Source of the DNA: a bacterium UBA4883 | GTDB lineage: Bacteria > Bacillota > Clostridia > Oscillospirales > Acutalibacteraceae | Assembly (NCBI GenBank): GCA_002399225.1 | Contig: DHDF01000027.1 | Span: 7,425 to 27,928, forward strand | Reading direction: 5' to 3' | DNA: 20,504 nt | In this document: in pieces, positions 1 through 8,131 of the stretch | How positions within the stretch are numbered: position 1 is the stretch's first letter | How the letters are laid out: each line of letters opens with the position of its first letter | Notes under the pieces: model-generated | What the model saw: only the letters and a program-made list of their open reading frames with translations | What the model was told of the DNA's origin: nothing | Database searches by the model: none | Position numbers and translations under genes: made by a program

Positions 1-574
1 CGGTCAGTCGGGTCAGAACAGCCCCCACCAGAACCACAGAAGTGGCAAACACATCGTTCAGGCTGTCCGCCGCCGTGGCGGAGATGGTCTCGGAAGAAAT
101 AGTCTTTCCCACCCGGCGGTAAAACGCGCCCTGCCAGGCTTTGAGCAAAATGGAACCCATCAGCACGGCCACAACAACCGCACTGAATTCGGTCTGCTCC
201 GGGTTCAGAATCTTCTGAAAGGAGGTTTGGGCGAACTGGAACCCCGTTACAAAAATGACCAGGGAAACAATCAGCCCGCTGATATATTCGATTCTGGCAT
301 GGCCATAGGGGTGGGCGGAATCGGCCGGTTTCGCAGCCATCTTAAAGCCGACCAAGGTCACAAGGGAAGAAACGGAATCGGTCAAATTGTTCACAGCATC
401 CGCCGTGACGGAAATACTGTGAAACAGAGTTCCTGCAATCATCTTGCCGGCAAAAAGGATCAGATTTGTCACGACACCGACCATGCCGGAAAATTTACCG
501 TAACATTCCCGCACCCGCGGATTGTCGATTTCTTTGTAATTTCTGACAAACAGCCGAATTAAAAAACGTGTCAT
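1..574 (-). CDS. CDF-family cation efflux transporter (partial, 3' end outside window)
   Basis: The first 191 residues of a cation diffusion facilitator, a membrane antiporter that exports divalent metal ions. Several membrane segments are visible. The metal site of helix 2 reads ADAVNNLTD (N62 and D66) and that of helix 5 reads ADSLND (D170 and D174); PYGHARIEY follows helix 2, as is usual for the family. An Asn-Asp plus Asp-Asp site matches manganese exporters such as pneumococcal MntE rather than the His-Asp site of zinc exporters, so Mn(II) is the likely substrate (inference). The start at 574 is set by GGAGGTG nine bases upstream; an ATG five bases earlier runs into a stop after two codons. 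It follows corA on the same strand but is separated from it by a terminator. I found no convincing promoter of its own. Confidence 0.9.
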   Translation of the reverse strand, partial: MTRFLIRLFVRNYKEIDNPRVRECYGKFSGMVGVVTNLILFAGKMIAGTLFHSISVTADAVNNLTDSVSSLVTLVGFKMAAKPADSAHPYGHARIEYISGLIVSLVIFVTGFQFAQTSFQKILNPEQTEFSAVVVAVLMGSILLKAWQGAFYRRVGKTISSETISATAADSLNDVFATSVVLVGAVLTRLT

Positions 575-619
575 GCCATTTTTCACCTCCGAGCAGGCAA
601 TATGAAACTATGAAATTCA

Positions 620-648
620 GGCGGGGAATATGCCCCGCCATCTTTTTT
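620..648 (+). terminator. plus-strand intrinsic terminator-shaped hairpin
   Basis: GGCGGGG and CCCCGCC form a 7-bp GC stem around a 6-base loop at 620-639, followed on the plus strand by ATC and six T. The T run is on the plus-strand side only, although the neighbouring genes are on the minus strand. On the minus strand the same hairpin would sit in the leader of the CDF gene. Confidence 0.5.
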
Positions 649-680
649 AAAACACACCATGAAGCCAAATCCTTTCTATC

Positions 681-707
681 AAAAAAGGGAACCGCTCAGC
701 AGTTCCT
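681..707 (-). terminator. intrinsic terminator after corA
   Basis: On the minus strand GGAACTGC, loop TGA and GCGGTTCC form an 8-bp stem with one G-U pair, followed by C and six T. It starts about 35 bases past the corA stop and should end corA transcription before the CDF gene. Confidence 0.75.
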
Positions 708-741
708 TTCATGTCAACATGATATGATGATTTTGGAAAGT

Positions 742-1668
742 TCAAAGCATATTTTTCTTATGTAAAAGCCAGTAAACAATCAGAATGCAACCTGCGGAAA
801 GGGCAATTGGAAACCAAAAATTCGGGAATGGAATTCCGGCGACATTCATCCCATACGCCCCGGTAATGATGGCCGGCACAGAGAACAGCAACGTGATCGA
901 GGCCAAGACTTTCATGACTATATTCAAATTGTTCGAGATGACAGAGGCAAAAGCATCCATCGTCCCCGACAAAATGTTCAAATAAATATTCGACATCTCA
1001 ATCGCCTGTTTGACTTCGATCAGGACATCTTCCAAAAGATCCTGATCTTCGTCATAAAGCTTGATCACCCTGCCGCGCATGATTTTTTCCAGCGTGATCT
1101 CATTGCCTTTGAGCGAAGAGGAAAAATAGACAAGGGACTTTTCAATATCCAGCAGCTGCAAAAGCTCTGAATTTTTCATGGAGACCCTCAGTTCCATTTC
1201 CACGGTATTGCTAATCTTATCGATTTGTTTTAAATACTGAAGGTACCGGTTGGCCACGCGGAGCATAATATGCAGCAAAAACCGGGTCTTCAGGTTGGTT
1301 CGCACACCTTTGACAAGCCCGCGTGCAAATTCATCCACCACCGAATTGTCCCGGATGGAAACCGTAATCACATTTTTTTCCGTCAGGATCAGGCCCATTG
1401 GCATCGTGGAATAAAGCAGGCTTTTTCCCTCTTCTTGTTCCACAACCGGAATATCAATCACGACCAGTGTATTATTGCCTTCGTTGTCAATGTGGGAAGA
1501 TTCTTCTTCGTCCATCGCAGCGCGAAAAAAATCCGGCTCAATTTCAAAGTCCGCAATCAGGCTTTCAATTTCACGGTCGTCCGGAGCAACACAGTTGATC
1601 CAGCAGCCAGGCTCACATGCCTCGATCTGTGTCATGCGCCCGTCTACCGTTTTGTAATAGGACAGCAT
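742..1668 (-). CDS. corA: CorA-family divalent metal (Mg2+/Co2+) transporter
   Basis: A 308-residue CorA protein, a pentameric channel for Mg2+ and related ions. A soluble N-terminal domain of about 240 residues is followed by two C-terminal membrane helices (about 252-272 and 286-303). The family signature YGMN lies at the end of the first helix (GMN at 273-275). The loop after it reads VAGIPFPN instead of the MPE-type loop of classical CorA, a variation common in Gram-positive members. An ATG at 1677 exists but abuts the AGAGGAG ribosome binding site with no spacer, whereas the ATG at 1668 has a 9-base spacer, so I chose 1668. The gene has its own promoter at 1769-1796 and a terminator at 681-707, so it is a single-gene unit with a leader of about 90 bases. 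Confidence 0.92.
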   Translation of the reverse strand: MLSYYKTVDGRMTQIEACEPGCWINCVAPDDREIESLIADFEIEPDFFRAAMDEEESSHIDNEGNNTLVVIDIPVVEQEEGKSLLYSTMPMGLILTEKNVITVSIRDNSVVDEFARGLVKGVRTNLKTRFLLHIMLRVANRYLQYLKQIDKISNTVEMELRVSMKNSELLQLLDIEKSLVYFSSSLKGNEITLEKIMRGRVIKLYDEDQDLLEDVLIEVKQAIEMSNIYLNILSGTMDAFASVISNNLNIVMKVLASITLLFSVPAIITGAYGMNVAGIPFPNFWFPIALSAGCILIVYWLLHKKNML

Positions 1669-1726
1669 TGTGCTCATCTCCTCTATGAAATTTTCTTCGC
1701 GGCTTCCCGCAAGGGTCAGGATTCAC
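1613..1726 (-). CDS. possible leader peptide overlapping the corA start
   Basis: A 37-codon frame starts with GTG at 1726, four bases after a strong ribosome binding site (AAAGGGGGTGG), inside the corA leader. It runs through the corA binding site and start in a different frame and ends at a TGA within corA. The peptide is basic and polar (begins VNPDPCGKPRRKF) and resembles no protein I know. Its binding site looks better than that of corA, so translation of the leader could control access to the corA start. It may be chance; codon evidence is too short to judge. Confidence 0.3.
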   Translation of the reverse strand: MNPDPCGKPRRKFHRGDEHNAVLLQNGRRAHDTDRGM

Positions 1727-1768
1727 AATGCCACCCCCTTTTGAATTCAAATTTCTTTTCCATGAGCT

Positions 1769-1796
1769 ATTATAGCACAGAAACCAGAGATTGCAA
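1769..1796 (-). promoter_or_regulatory. sigma-A promoter of corA
   Basis: On the minus strand TTGCAA (1796-1791), 16 bases, then TATAAT (1774-1769), preceded by TG at the extended -10 position. Transcription should start near 1762. Confidence 0.75.
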
Positions 1797-2040
1797 GAGA
1801 AAGCGATAAATAAAGTCCTATATTTCCGTACTGGTTGAAAAACAACTTTAGATGACTTATTTGATCGATTTTAACTAAATTATCTAAAAATTCAGATTGA
1901 TCTCCCCGTATTTTGCCCTTCTAAAAGATTTTTCCTCTTTCATGAGAAAAATATTCGCCGAGTCGGTGGAATTCCGATGGGTGCCTAAGGCCCTTTATCC
2001 ACCACTGGACTCTTCTTCCGGGGGGAAAAGCAAACGGAAA
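1797..2040. other. gene-free AT-rich gap with a structured element
   Basis: No credible gene on either strand. Positions 1797-1960 are AT-rich and featureless to my eye. Positions 1960-2012 can fold into one long hairpin: GAGTC/GACTC (1960-1964 with 2008-2012), GGTGGA/TCCACC (1965-1970 with 1998-2003) with a 4-base bulge between them, and an inner GGG-CC/GG-CCC arm at 1979-1993. I do not recognise it as a known riboswitch, tRNA or small RNA. It could work on either strand. Confidence 0.4.
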
Positions 2041-2087
2041 GAAATACGCTTTGAAGCGGCTTTACAAGCTGCTTCAAAGCGTATTTC
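2041..2087 (-). terminator. long inverted repeat, probable ftsZ terminator
   Basis: GAAATACGCTTTGAAGC at 2041-2057 is matched perfectly by its reverse complement at 2071-2087. Two more A-T pairs outside and five inner pairs bring the stem to about 24 pairs around a 3-base loop. On the minus strand it is followed by a T-rich but interrupted tract (TTTCCGTTTGCTTTT). It lies about 70 bases past the ftsZ stop. The stem is far longer than a normal intrinsic terminator, so RNA processing or 3'-end protection is also possible. Confidence 0.55.
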
Positions 2088-2159
2088 TTCGAAGAGTCAT
2101 TGCGTGACAGCACTGTCTTTCATAATTTCCGTATCCACCCTTTGCAGAAACGGAACTTT

Positions 2160-3254
2160 TCAGGACTTTCGGTTAAAAATCTGCATGATGTCGGTAAAAT
2201 CATCGTCATCCACCGAATTGTTATCATGGGATGCGGCTTTCTCTTTGGTCTTTGCCGTTTTCTTTCCCTCTGTTTCCACCGCAGGCTGTTCCGTGCCGGA
2301 AGTGGGAAAACCCGTTGCAATGACGGTTACGCTCATCTCATCATCCATATCTTCATCAAACGCGGCCCCCCAAATGATATTCGCATCCTCATGGGCCTGT
2401 GAAGCAATCATGGAAGAAGCCGTTTCGATTTCATCCAGACCGATATCAGGAGAAGAAGTAATGTTGATGATCACGCCTTTTGCACCGTTGATGGCGGTTT
2501 CCAGCAGCGGGCTGGAAATTGCCATATTTGCGGCTTCCTGCGCCTTGTCTTTGCCAGAGGCACGCCCAACTCCCATATGTGCATAGCCGGCATCCTTCAT
2601 CACCGCGGTCACATCGGCAAAATCCAGATTGACCAATCCGGGAAGTTTGATCAGATCCGAAATGCTCTGCACTCCCTGCCGCAGGACATCGTCCGCAATG
2701 GAAAACGCATTCAGCAGAGTGATGCGCTGTTCGCTGACCAGTTTTAAACGCTCATTCGGAATGACGACAAGAGAATCCACATGCTCCCGAAGAGCCGTGA
2801 TTCCGTTTTCGGCCTGCTCCATGCGGCGGCGCCCTTCAAATTCGAAAGGCTTTGTGACGATTCCGACCGTGAGAACCCCCATATCGTGTGCAATTTCAGC
2901 AACGATCGGTGCGGCGCCGGTACCGGTGCCGCCGCCCATACCCGCCGTGACAAAGACCATGTCGCTTCCGCGGATAGCTGCCGCGATGGCCTCACGGCTT
3001 TCATCAGCGGCCTTTTGGCCCATCTCAGGTTTCGAACCGGCACCCTTGCCGTGCGTCACCTTCTCACCGATCTGAATTTTCTGCGTGGCTTTGGAACGGT
3101 ACAAAGCCTGCCGGTCCGTATTAATACTGATAAATTCAACACCCTGCACACCGCTGGCAACCATGCGGTCAATTGCATTGCCGCCGCCGCCACCAACGCC
3201 GACGACTTTTATCTGAACGATATTGTCAAAGTCGTTTTCAATTTCAAAAGGCAT
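2160..3254 (-). CDS. ftsZ: cell division protein FtsZ
   Basis: The tubulin-like GTPase that forms the division ring; 364 residues. The GTP-binding signature GMGGGTGTG is at 105-113 and the catalytic T7 loop NLDFADV at 209-215. An acidic, poorly conserved linker (about 318-350) leads to the tail [14 protein letters not shown], which keeps the place and general pattern of the FtsA/SepF-binding tail but departs from the usual D-I-P-x-F-L-R. A TTG at 3263 is in frame but directly abuts the AAGGGGG ribosome binding site; the ATG at 3254 has a 10-base spacer and is the likely start. It is last of the dcw genes, after ftsQ and without ftsA, and has its own promoter at 3363-3390. No terminator is visible between ftsQ and ftsZ, so read-through from the dcw operon can add to its expression. 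Confidence 0.98.
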   Translation of the reverse strand: MPFEIENDFDNIVQIKVVGVGGGGGNAIDRMVASGVQGVEFISINTDRQALYRSKATQKIQIGEKVTHGKGAGSKPEMGQKAADESREAIAAAIRGSDMVFVTAGMGGGTGTGAAPIVAEIAHDMGVLTVGIVTKPFEFEGRRRMEQAENGITALREHVDSLVVIPNERLKLVSEQRITLLNAFSIADDVLRQGVQSISDLIKLPGLVNLDFADVTAVMKDAGYAHMGVGRASGKDKAQEAANMAISSPLLETAINGAKGVIINITSSPDIGLDEIETASSMIASQAHEDANIIWGAAFDEDMDDEMSVTVIATGFPTSGTEQPAVETEGKKTAKTKEKAASHDNNSVDDDDFTDIMQIFNRKS

Positions 3255-3362
3255 GTGCCGCAATCCCCCTTATGTAAATTCCATTTTAAGTCCTGTCATT
3301 TTCGTTCAGGCTCTATCATAAACTCCAGTTCTATGCTGTCTTGATTCATCCCATATTAAAAT

Positions 3363-3390
3363 ATTATACACGCTTCCATTTTAATTTCAA
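3363..3390 (-). promoter_or_regulatory. sigma-A promoter of ftsZ
   Basis: On the minus strand TTGAAA (3390-3385), 16 bases, then a perfect TATAAT (3368-3363) in an AT-rich gap. The leader to the ATG at 3254 would be about 100 bases. Confidence 0.7.
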
Positions 3391-3455
3391 TAAAATTTTC
3401 CTTTTCATTTTAAATAAGACCGCTAAGTTAAATAAAATTGCCAAGATATTCTAGT

Positions 3456-4325
3456 TCAGGAACTTGTGGAAGGATCAAAGTAAGCGGTATCGTTATCCTC
3501 CACAGTGGAAAGATCCAACGTACCCTTTTCTGTTGATTTTATCTTTCCCTTATCGAACAGTTCCTTCGCATAACGGAGTTTATAGTCCAGACTGGAAGAC
3601 GTTCCAAGGTTCATCGTGATCCGTCCGTCGTAACTCACCAGAATTTTGGAAAGAGAAGAAAAATCCATTCCCGTGATTTGAGTCAGCCCATTGCGCTTTG
3701 CGGCGCTCTCCACTGCTTGCAGAGCGGACAACAGCGATGAATTTGAAAACTCTGCCGTGCTTCCGGGCCTTGCGCTTTTCAGTGTGATACCCCGGATCAG
3801 CGCGCAGTTCTGCGGCAGCTTGTCCGAAACTTCCAGAACCCTGAAATTCTTTCCGAGGATGGCATACTTTTTCGAATAGGCCACTGCCCCGCAGATCTGC
3901 GCTTCCGTTACCTGGATGCTGATTTTTGCCGGGAACTTTCGCTTAACCTGAACGGTGCCGACGTAGGGCAAACGGGTTTGGATGCGTTTTCCCGCATCCT
4001 TTACGTTTGTAAGAAAAAGATTTTCCCCTTTCTTAATCCCGCATGCGCTGAGAATTTGCTGCTGAGAATACCGCGAGGTTCCGCTGACCTGGATCGAGTC
4101 AATTTTAAAAAGCACGGTAAGGGACAGAACCGCAGCAGCAGCTACAACCGTGAAAAACAGGAAAAGGTAGAAGATCAAAAGGGCCCTGCGCCTGCGGCGC
4201 CGTCTGTTTTCAGCGCGGATTCCGGCCCGGGAGGGCATGGGGCCCGCCTGGTTCTTCCGGGCCGGCCTGTATGCTCTGTTTTTTACCGCACATGCTGCAT
4301 TTTGACTGTTTCTTAGGTCCCTCAT
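3456..4325 (-). CDS. ftsQ: cell division protein FtsQ/DivIB
   Basis: A bitopic divisome protein of 289 residues that, with FtsL and FtsB/DivIC, controls septal wall synthesis. A basic cytoplasmic tail with seven consecutive Arg (41-47) is followed by one membrane helix (about 48-72), then a POTRA domain (about 74-142, beginning FKIDSIQVSGTSRYS) and a beta domain. The C-terminal 20 residues or so are acidic and Ser/Thr rich. Start: GAAAGGA lies eight bases upstream of the ATG. It lies 26 bases downstream of murA, so it is most likely co-transcribed. The usual neighbour ftsA is missing between it and ftsZ. Confidence 0.92.
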   Translation of the reverse strand: MRDLRNSQNAACAVKNRAYRPARKNQAGPMPSRAGIRAENRRRRRRRALLIFYLFLFFTVVAAAAVLSLTVLFKIDSIQVSGTSRYSQQQILSACGIKKGENLFLTNVKDAGKRIQTRLPYVGTVQVKRKFPAKISIQVTEAQICGAVAYSKKYAILGKNFRVLEVSDKLPQNCALIRGITLKSARPGSTAEFSNSSLLSALQAVESAAKRNGLTQITGMDFSSLSKILVSYDGRITMNLGTSSSLDYKLRYAKELFDKGKIKSTEKGTLDLSTVEDNDTAYFDPSTSS

Positions 4326-4351
4326 GTTCCAATTCCTTTCAGGAGATCATT

Positions 4352-5605
4352 TTACACACGCCGGATGTCCGCTCCCAGCGAAGCCAGATTCTTTTCAATA
4401 CATTCATAGCCCCGGTCCAAATGGTGCAGACCCTTCACCTCCGTGATTCCTTGCGCGGCAAGGCCAGCCACAACCAGGGCCGCCCCTCCCCGAAGATCCG
4501 AGGCCTCGACCGAAGCGCCGGAAAGATGATCGACTCCCTCCACAACGGCAACACGGCCTTCCACTTTAATATTTGCACCGAGTCGGAGGAGTTCTCCCAC
4601 ATGCTTGTAACGGCTTTCAAAAATGTTTTCAACAAACATGCTGGTACCGTCTGCCACCGTTGTCATCGCCATGACGGGTGCCTGCGCATCCGTCGGAAAG
4701 CCCGGGTAGGGCATGGTCCTTACACTTTTAACTCTGCGGAGACGCTGCGGGGCAGCAATGCGAACCGCTTTGTCATACAGATCCATACTGCACCCGCTTT
4801 CTTCAAATACCGGTAAAATAGGAGCCAAGTGCTCCGGGATCACGCTGGAAACGGTCAAAGTGCTTCCCGTGATGGCTGCGGCCGTCAGATAGGTTGCCGC
4901 CGCAATGCGGTCCGGGATCACCGTGTGTTCACAGCCGATCAGATGGTGGACACCCTCAATGCTGATGGTGCTGCCCCCCGCCCCGCAGATTCTCGCGCCG
5001 CAGCGATTCAAAAAATCTGCAAGGTCAGCAATCTCCGGCTCCCGCGCCGCGTTATTGATCACGGTTTTTCCCTGCGCCCGGCAGGCGACAATCATGATAT
5101 TTTCCGTTGCGCCCACACTGGGAAAGGACAGGTTGATCACAGCACCTTTTAGTCCGTCCGGGACCCGGCAGTCGAGACATCCGTGGTCCTCGTCAATGAC
5201 CACCCCCATTTTGCGGAGGGAAGAAAGATGCAGGTCAATCGGGCGCGGGCCAAGCTCGCACCCGCCCGGAAGCGACAGAACAGCCCGCTGCAGGCGGCTG
5301 ACGATAGCCCCGAGGAATATGATGGACGAACGCATTTCGCGCATCAGATTGTCTGGGATTTTGCAAGTGTTTGCGCCGCGCGGGTCAATCACCACATTTC
5401 CGGCGGCACGTTCCACTTTGCAGCCGAGATGCCGCAATATCTTAATCGCGGTGTCCACATCCGAAAGTGCGGGGCAGTTATGTAGGACACATTCGCCTTC
5501 GCACAAAAGCGATGCAGCCATCAGCGGCAGCGTACTGTTCTTTGCGCCGTGGATCTGCACTTCTCCTTTCAGCTTTTTGGTGCCATGTATCAACAGCTTC
5601 GACAT
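4352..5605 (-). CDS. murA: UDP-N-acetylglucosamine 1-carboxyvinyltransferase
   Basis: MurA adds enolpyruvate from PEP to UDP-GlcNAc, the first committed step of peptidoglycan synthesis; cytoplasmic, 417 residues, full length. The N-terminal substrate-binding pair is in HGAKN (Lys22, Asn23). The catalytic loop reads LPGGCELGPRPIDLH with the active-site Cys at 116, so the enzyme should be open to fosfomycin. A conserved YPGFPTDAQAP stretch carries the catalytic Asp of the second domain. Start: GGGGGTG five bases before the ATG. The gap to murG is 64 bases and contains no terminator. Firmicutes often have two murA copies, and this could be either; its place in the dcw operon suggests a main copy. 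Confidence 0.97.
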   Translation of the reverse strand: MSKLLIHGTKKLKGEVQIHGAKNSTLPLMAASLLCEGECVLHNCPALSDVDTAIKILRHLGCKVERAAGNVVIDPRGANTCKIPDNLMREMRSSIIFLGAIVSRLQRAVLSLPGGCELGPRPIDLHLSSLRKMGVVIDEDHGCLDCRVPDGLKGAVINLSFPSVGATENIMIVACRAQGKTVINNAAREPEIADLADFLNRCGARICGAGGSTISIEGVHHLIGCEHTVIPDRIAAATYLTAAAITGSTLTVSSVIPEHLAPILPVFEESGCSMDLYDKAVRIAAPQRLRRVKSVRTMPYPGFPTDAQAPVMAMTTVADGTSMFVENIFESRYKHVGELLRLGANIKVEGRVAVVEGVDHLSGASVEASDLRGGAALVVAGLAAQGITEVKGLHHLDRGYECIEKNLASLGADIRRV

Positions 5606-5669
5606 AGCAACACCCCCACATAATCTACTTTTATATTATGCCATAGAGGGGATTGCCGTGACGGCTCCG

Positions 5670-6797
5670 TCATGAGGTGGGCTGGTGCAAAACCTCCTTT
5701 ATTAACCGGTAAATTCTGTCACAAGAATCCAAGATCGCCATTTTTTTAGCATTTTTTGCAAGAGTTTCTATTTTCCCCGTCTGGGAAAAGAGGGTTTCCA
5801 CTTTACGGCACAGAGATTCCCCGGTGAGATTTTTTTCTTCTAGGATTTCCGCAGCGCCGCGGTTCACCATCGCCATCGCGTTGTGAAACTGATGGTTTTC
5901 CGCAACATTTGGGGACGGAATCAGGATGGACGCCCGCCCGACGGCCTGCAGTTCGCTCAGAGTAATCGCACCGGCGCGGCAGATGACAAGATCCGCCGCG
6001 GCGAGGCAATCGGGCATATCATGAATGTACTCTCGGATATCCAGTTCTTTGTGAGCGCTTAAATCGAGTCCCTTTTCCTTCAGCAGGCCAGGAAACCATT
6101 TGCCCCACTGGCCATAGCCGTGGATATGCTGAAAGCGCCCGCTTTTTGCACTCCACACCAGAAGATCCGCCATCGCCTCGTTGATTTTCCGCGCGCCCAA
6201 ACTGCCGCCGAACGAGAGGATCAACGGCCTGGAATCCAGGCCAAGCCTTGCGCGGGCTTCCTTTCGGCCCACGCGGATCACCTCCTGACGGACCGGGTTT
6301 CCGGTCAGCACACAGCAGGCGGAAGGACTCAGGTACTTCTGTGCATCCGCGACGGCAAGCATCGTCCGGTTTGCTCGTTTCGACAGCATTTTGTTGGTTA
6401 CCCCGGGATACGCGTTCTGTTCATGAATGACGGCGGGGATTCCCAGCCGCATCGCTTCCCGGATGACGGGGCCGGAGACATATCCGCCCGTTCCAACGCA
6501 GAGATCGGGCTGAAAATCCCGGATAATCCGCCGGGCTTCCGCCGTCGAGGTGAAAAGGTGAAGAACCGTTTTTGCATTTCTTACGATATTTTTCGCACTC
6601 AGGCTGCGCTGAAAACCCGAAATGGTGATGCTCTTAAAATCGTAGCCGGCGGAGGGGACCAGGCGCTCTTCCATTCCGCCCTTTGCACCGATATATAAAA
6701 CCTGCGTTTTCGGCTCGCGTTCTTTTATGTACCCTGCAATGGCAAGGGCTGGATTGATATGGCCGGCGGTTCCGCCGCCGGCAAACAGAACTTTCAT
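5670..6797 (-). CDS. murG: UDP-N-acetylglucosamine--N-acetylmuramyl-(pentapeptide) pyrophosphoryl-undecaprenol N-acetylglucosamine transferase
   Basis: MurG transfers GlcNAc to lipid I to give lipid II on the inner face of the membrane; 375 residues. It is a GT-B fold enzyme. The first glycine loop GGGTAGH is at 7-13, a second, GTGGYVSGP, near 102-110, then HEQNAYPGVTNK with the conserved His125. The C-terminal UDP-GlcNAc-binding half has SFGGSLGARKIN and the signature CRAGAITLSELQAVGR followed by PSPNVAENHQ. All expected motifs are present. It is 18 bases downstream of ftsW and is followed by murA, not by murB as in Bacillus. Confidence 0.97.
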   Translation of the reverse strand: MKVLFAGGGTAGHINPALAIAGYIKEREPKTQVLYIGAKGGMEERLVPSAGYDFKSITISGFQRSLSAKNIVRNAKTVLHLFTSTAEARRIIRDFQPDLCVGTGGYVSGPVIREAMRLGIPAVIHEQNAYPGVTNKMLSKRANRTMLAVADAQKYLSPSACCVLTGNPVRQEVIRVGRKEARARLGLDSRPLILSFGGSLGARKINEAMADLLVWSAKSGRFQHIHGYGQWGKWFPGLLKEKGLDLSAHKELDIREYIHDMPDCLAAADLVICRAGAITLSELQAVGRASILIPSPNVAENHQFHNAMAMVNRGAAEILEEKNLTGESLCRKVETLFSQTGKIETLAKNAKKMAILDSCDRIYRLIKEVLHQPTS

Positions 6798-6815
6798 GGT
6801 AAAACCTCAGACTTC

Positions 6816-8057
6816 CTATACTTTTTCAATATTTGACGTTCGAGAAATCGACAAAACAATCCCCATTTCAGCCAACAGGATCACAAGCGACGTGCCTCCA
6901 TAACTGAAAAACGGCAAGCTGATTCCGGTATTCGGAATTGTGTTGGTGACAACGGCGATGTTCAGGATCACCTGAAAGCCGACCTGCACCACGATTCCAA
7001 TACCGAGCAGCATACCGAATTTATCCTTTGCGCGCAGAGAGATGGTAATGCCTCTCCAGATCAGCATGGCAAAAAGAATAATGATGATCAGAGCGCCGAC
7101 AAAGCCCAGTTCTTCACAGACAATGGCAAAAACAAAATCATTCTGCGGCTCCGGCAGATATAAAAATTTCTGGCGCGACTGCCCAAGGCCCAGGCCAAGC
7201 AATCCGCCGGAGCCGATTGCATACAAGGACTGACGGGTCTGCCAGGTATCCGCAATGATCTGTGAAGTCGCGTTGGAAAAAGGATCCAGCCATGCCGTAA
7301 TGCGCTCATTGGCATAGGCATACGCTTTGGCAAACAGAACCAGGTAGGCAATGCCGGCACCCATAAGGCTGAACGCGCCGACAAACCAGCGCAGTTTCAC
7401 CCCGCCGATGAAAAGCATCACCGCACCGAGCAAGGCGATAATGACCGTGGCGGAAACATGCGGTTCCCACATCAGCAGGGCCGCCGTCATTCCAAGGATC
7501 AGCGCATAGGGCAAAACGCCGTAAAGAAATGTTCCCATCCGGTTAAAATTTAAAGAAATCAAGTGCGCAAAAATTAAAACGATTGCAAACTTTGCAATCT
7601 CGGAAGGCTGAAACTGCCCGATTGGGCCGAGATCGATCCAGCGGTGAACCCCGTTGATTGCCGGCATAAAACGGACCAGTACCAACAGCACATAGGACAG
7701 CAGTAAAATTGGAACCGCAAACTCATGCAAATGATGGTAGTCAAAATAGGAGATCACCATCATGAGGATTATGCCCAGGACAGCAAAGACTGCCTGCTTG
7801 CTGATAAAAAAATAACTGTTGCCGTTGTGGCGGTAAAATGCGTTTGCATAGCTGGCAGAGAACATCATGATCAGACCGACGATCAGCAACACCAGCACCA
7901 GAAACAGGAACGGCAGATCCAGGCCAGCACGTGCGGAAAAAACGCGAAACTTTTTCCGCACTCTTTTTCCATAGGAGGCGGCGTTACGGATTTCACCGGC
8001 CGGCCGCTTGCCCGCTTTCCTCGGTGCCGAGGCTGTGGGTGCTGAATTTCGCATCAT
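6816..8057 (-). CDS. ftsW: septal peptidoglycan polymerase FtsW (SEDS family)
   Basis: A SEDS glycosyltransferase that polymerises lipid II at the septum together with its class B PBP; 413 residues with about ten membrane helices after a 45-residue basic cytoplasmic tail. SEDS hallmarks are NGVHRWIDLG (135-144), PEPQNDFVFAI with the catalytic Asp307 in the large outer loop, and the C-terminal signature NTIPNTGISLPFFSYGG. Start: AAAGGAGG six bases before two tandem ATG codons (8057 and 8054). SpoVE is a close paralogue in spore formers, but the place between mraY and murG beside the only PBP of the cluster favours the vegetative role. The 74-base gap to mraY shows only weak promoter-like matches. 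Confidence 0.95.
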   Translation of the reverse strand: MMRNSAPTASAPRKAGKRPAGEIRNAASYGKRVRKKFRVFSARAGLDLPFLFLVLVLLIVGLIMMFSASYANAFYRHNGNSYFFISKQAVFAVLGIILMMVISYFDYHHLHEFAVPILLLSYVLLVLVRFMPAINGVHRWIDLGPIGQFQPSEIAKFAIVLIFAHLISLNFNRMGTFLYGVLPYALILGMTAALLMWEPHVSATVIIALLGAVMLFIGGVKLRWFVGAFSLMGAGIAYLVLFAKAYAYANERITAWLDPFSNATSQIIADTWQTRQSLYAIGSGGLLGLGLGQSRQKFLYLPEPQNDFVFAIVCEELGFVGALIIIILFAMLIWRGITISLRAKDKFGMLLGIGIVVQVGFQVILNIAVVTNTIPNTGISLPFFSYGGTSLVILLAEMGIVLSISRTSNIEKV

Positions 8058-8131
8058 GAGTTTCCTCCTTTCCCTGTCAGATATTATTTATTATTGAAAC
8101 ATAATCCCATCGCCGAATCTGTCGGTTTCTG

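Noticed and set aside
1897..2586. Plus-strand open frame running from the ftsZ-corA gap into ftsZ antisense
   Set aside because: Most of it is opposite ftsZ; the part in the gap crosses two RNA structures and has no binding site or recognisable domain.
3264..3311. A nine-codon ORF in the ftsZ leader ending at the ftsZ ribosome binding site
   Set aside because: No good ribosome binding site of its own and too short to separate from chance.
4905..5675. A 256-codon plus-strand open frame opposite murA
   Set aside because: Antisense shadow of a gene with all catalytic motifs intact; composition (many Pro, Arg, Ser) is that of a frame forced by the GC-rich codons of murA.
5650..5680. Small palindrome TGACGGAGCCGTCA at the murG stop
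   Set aside because: The stem is short with almost no loop and has no T run; not a terminator, and it sits in a gap that must be transcribed into murA.
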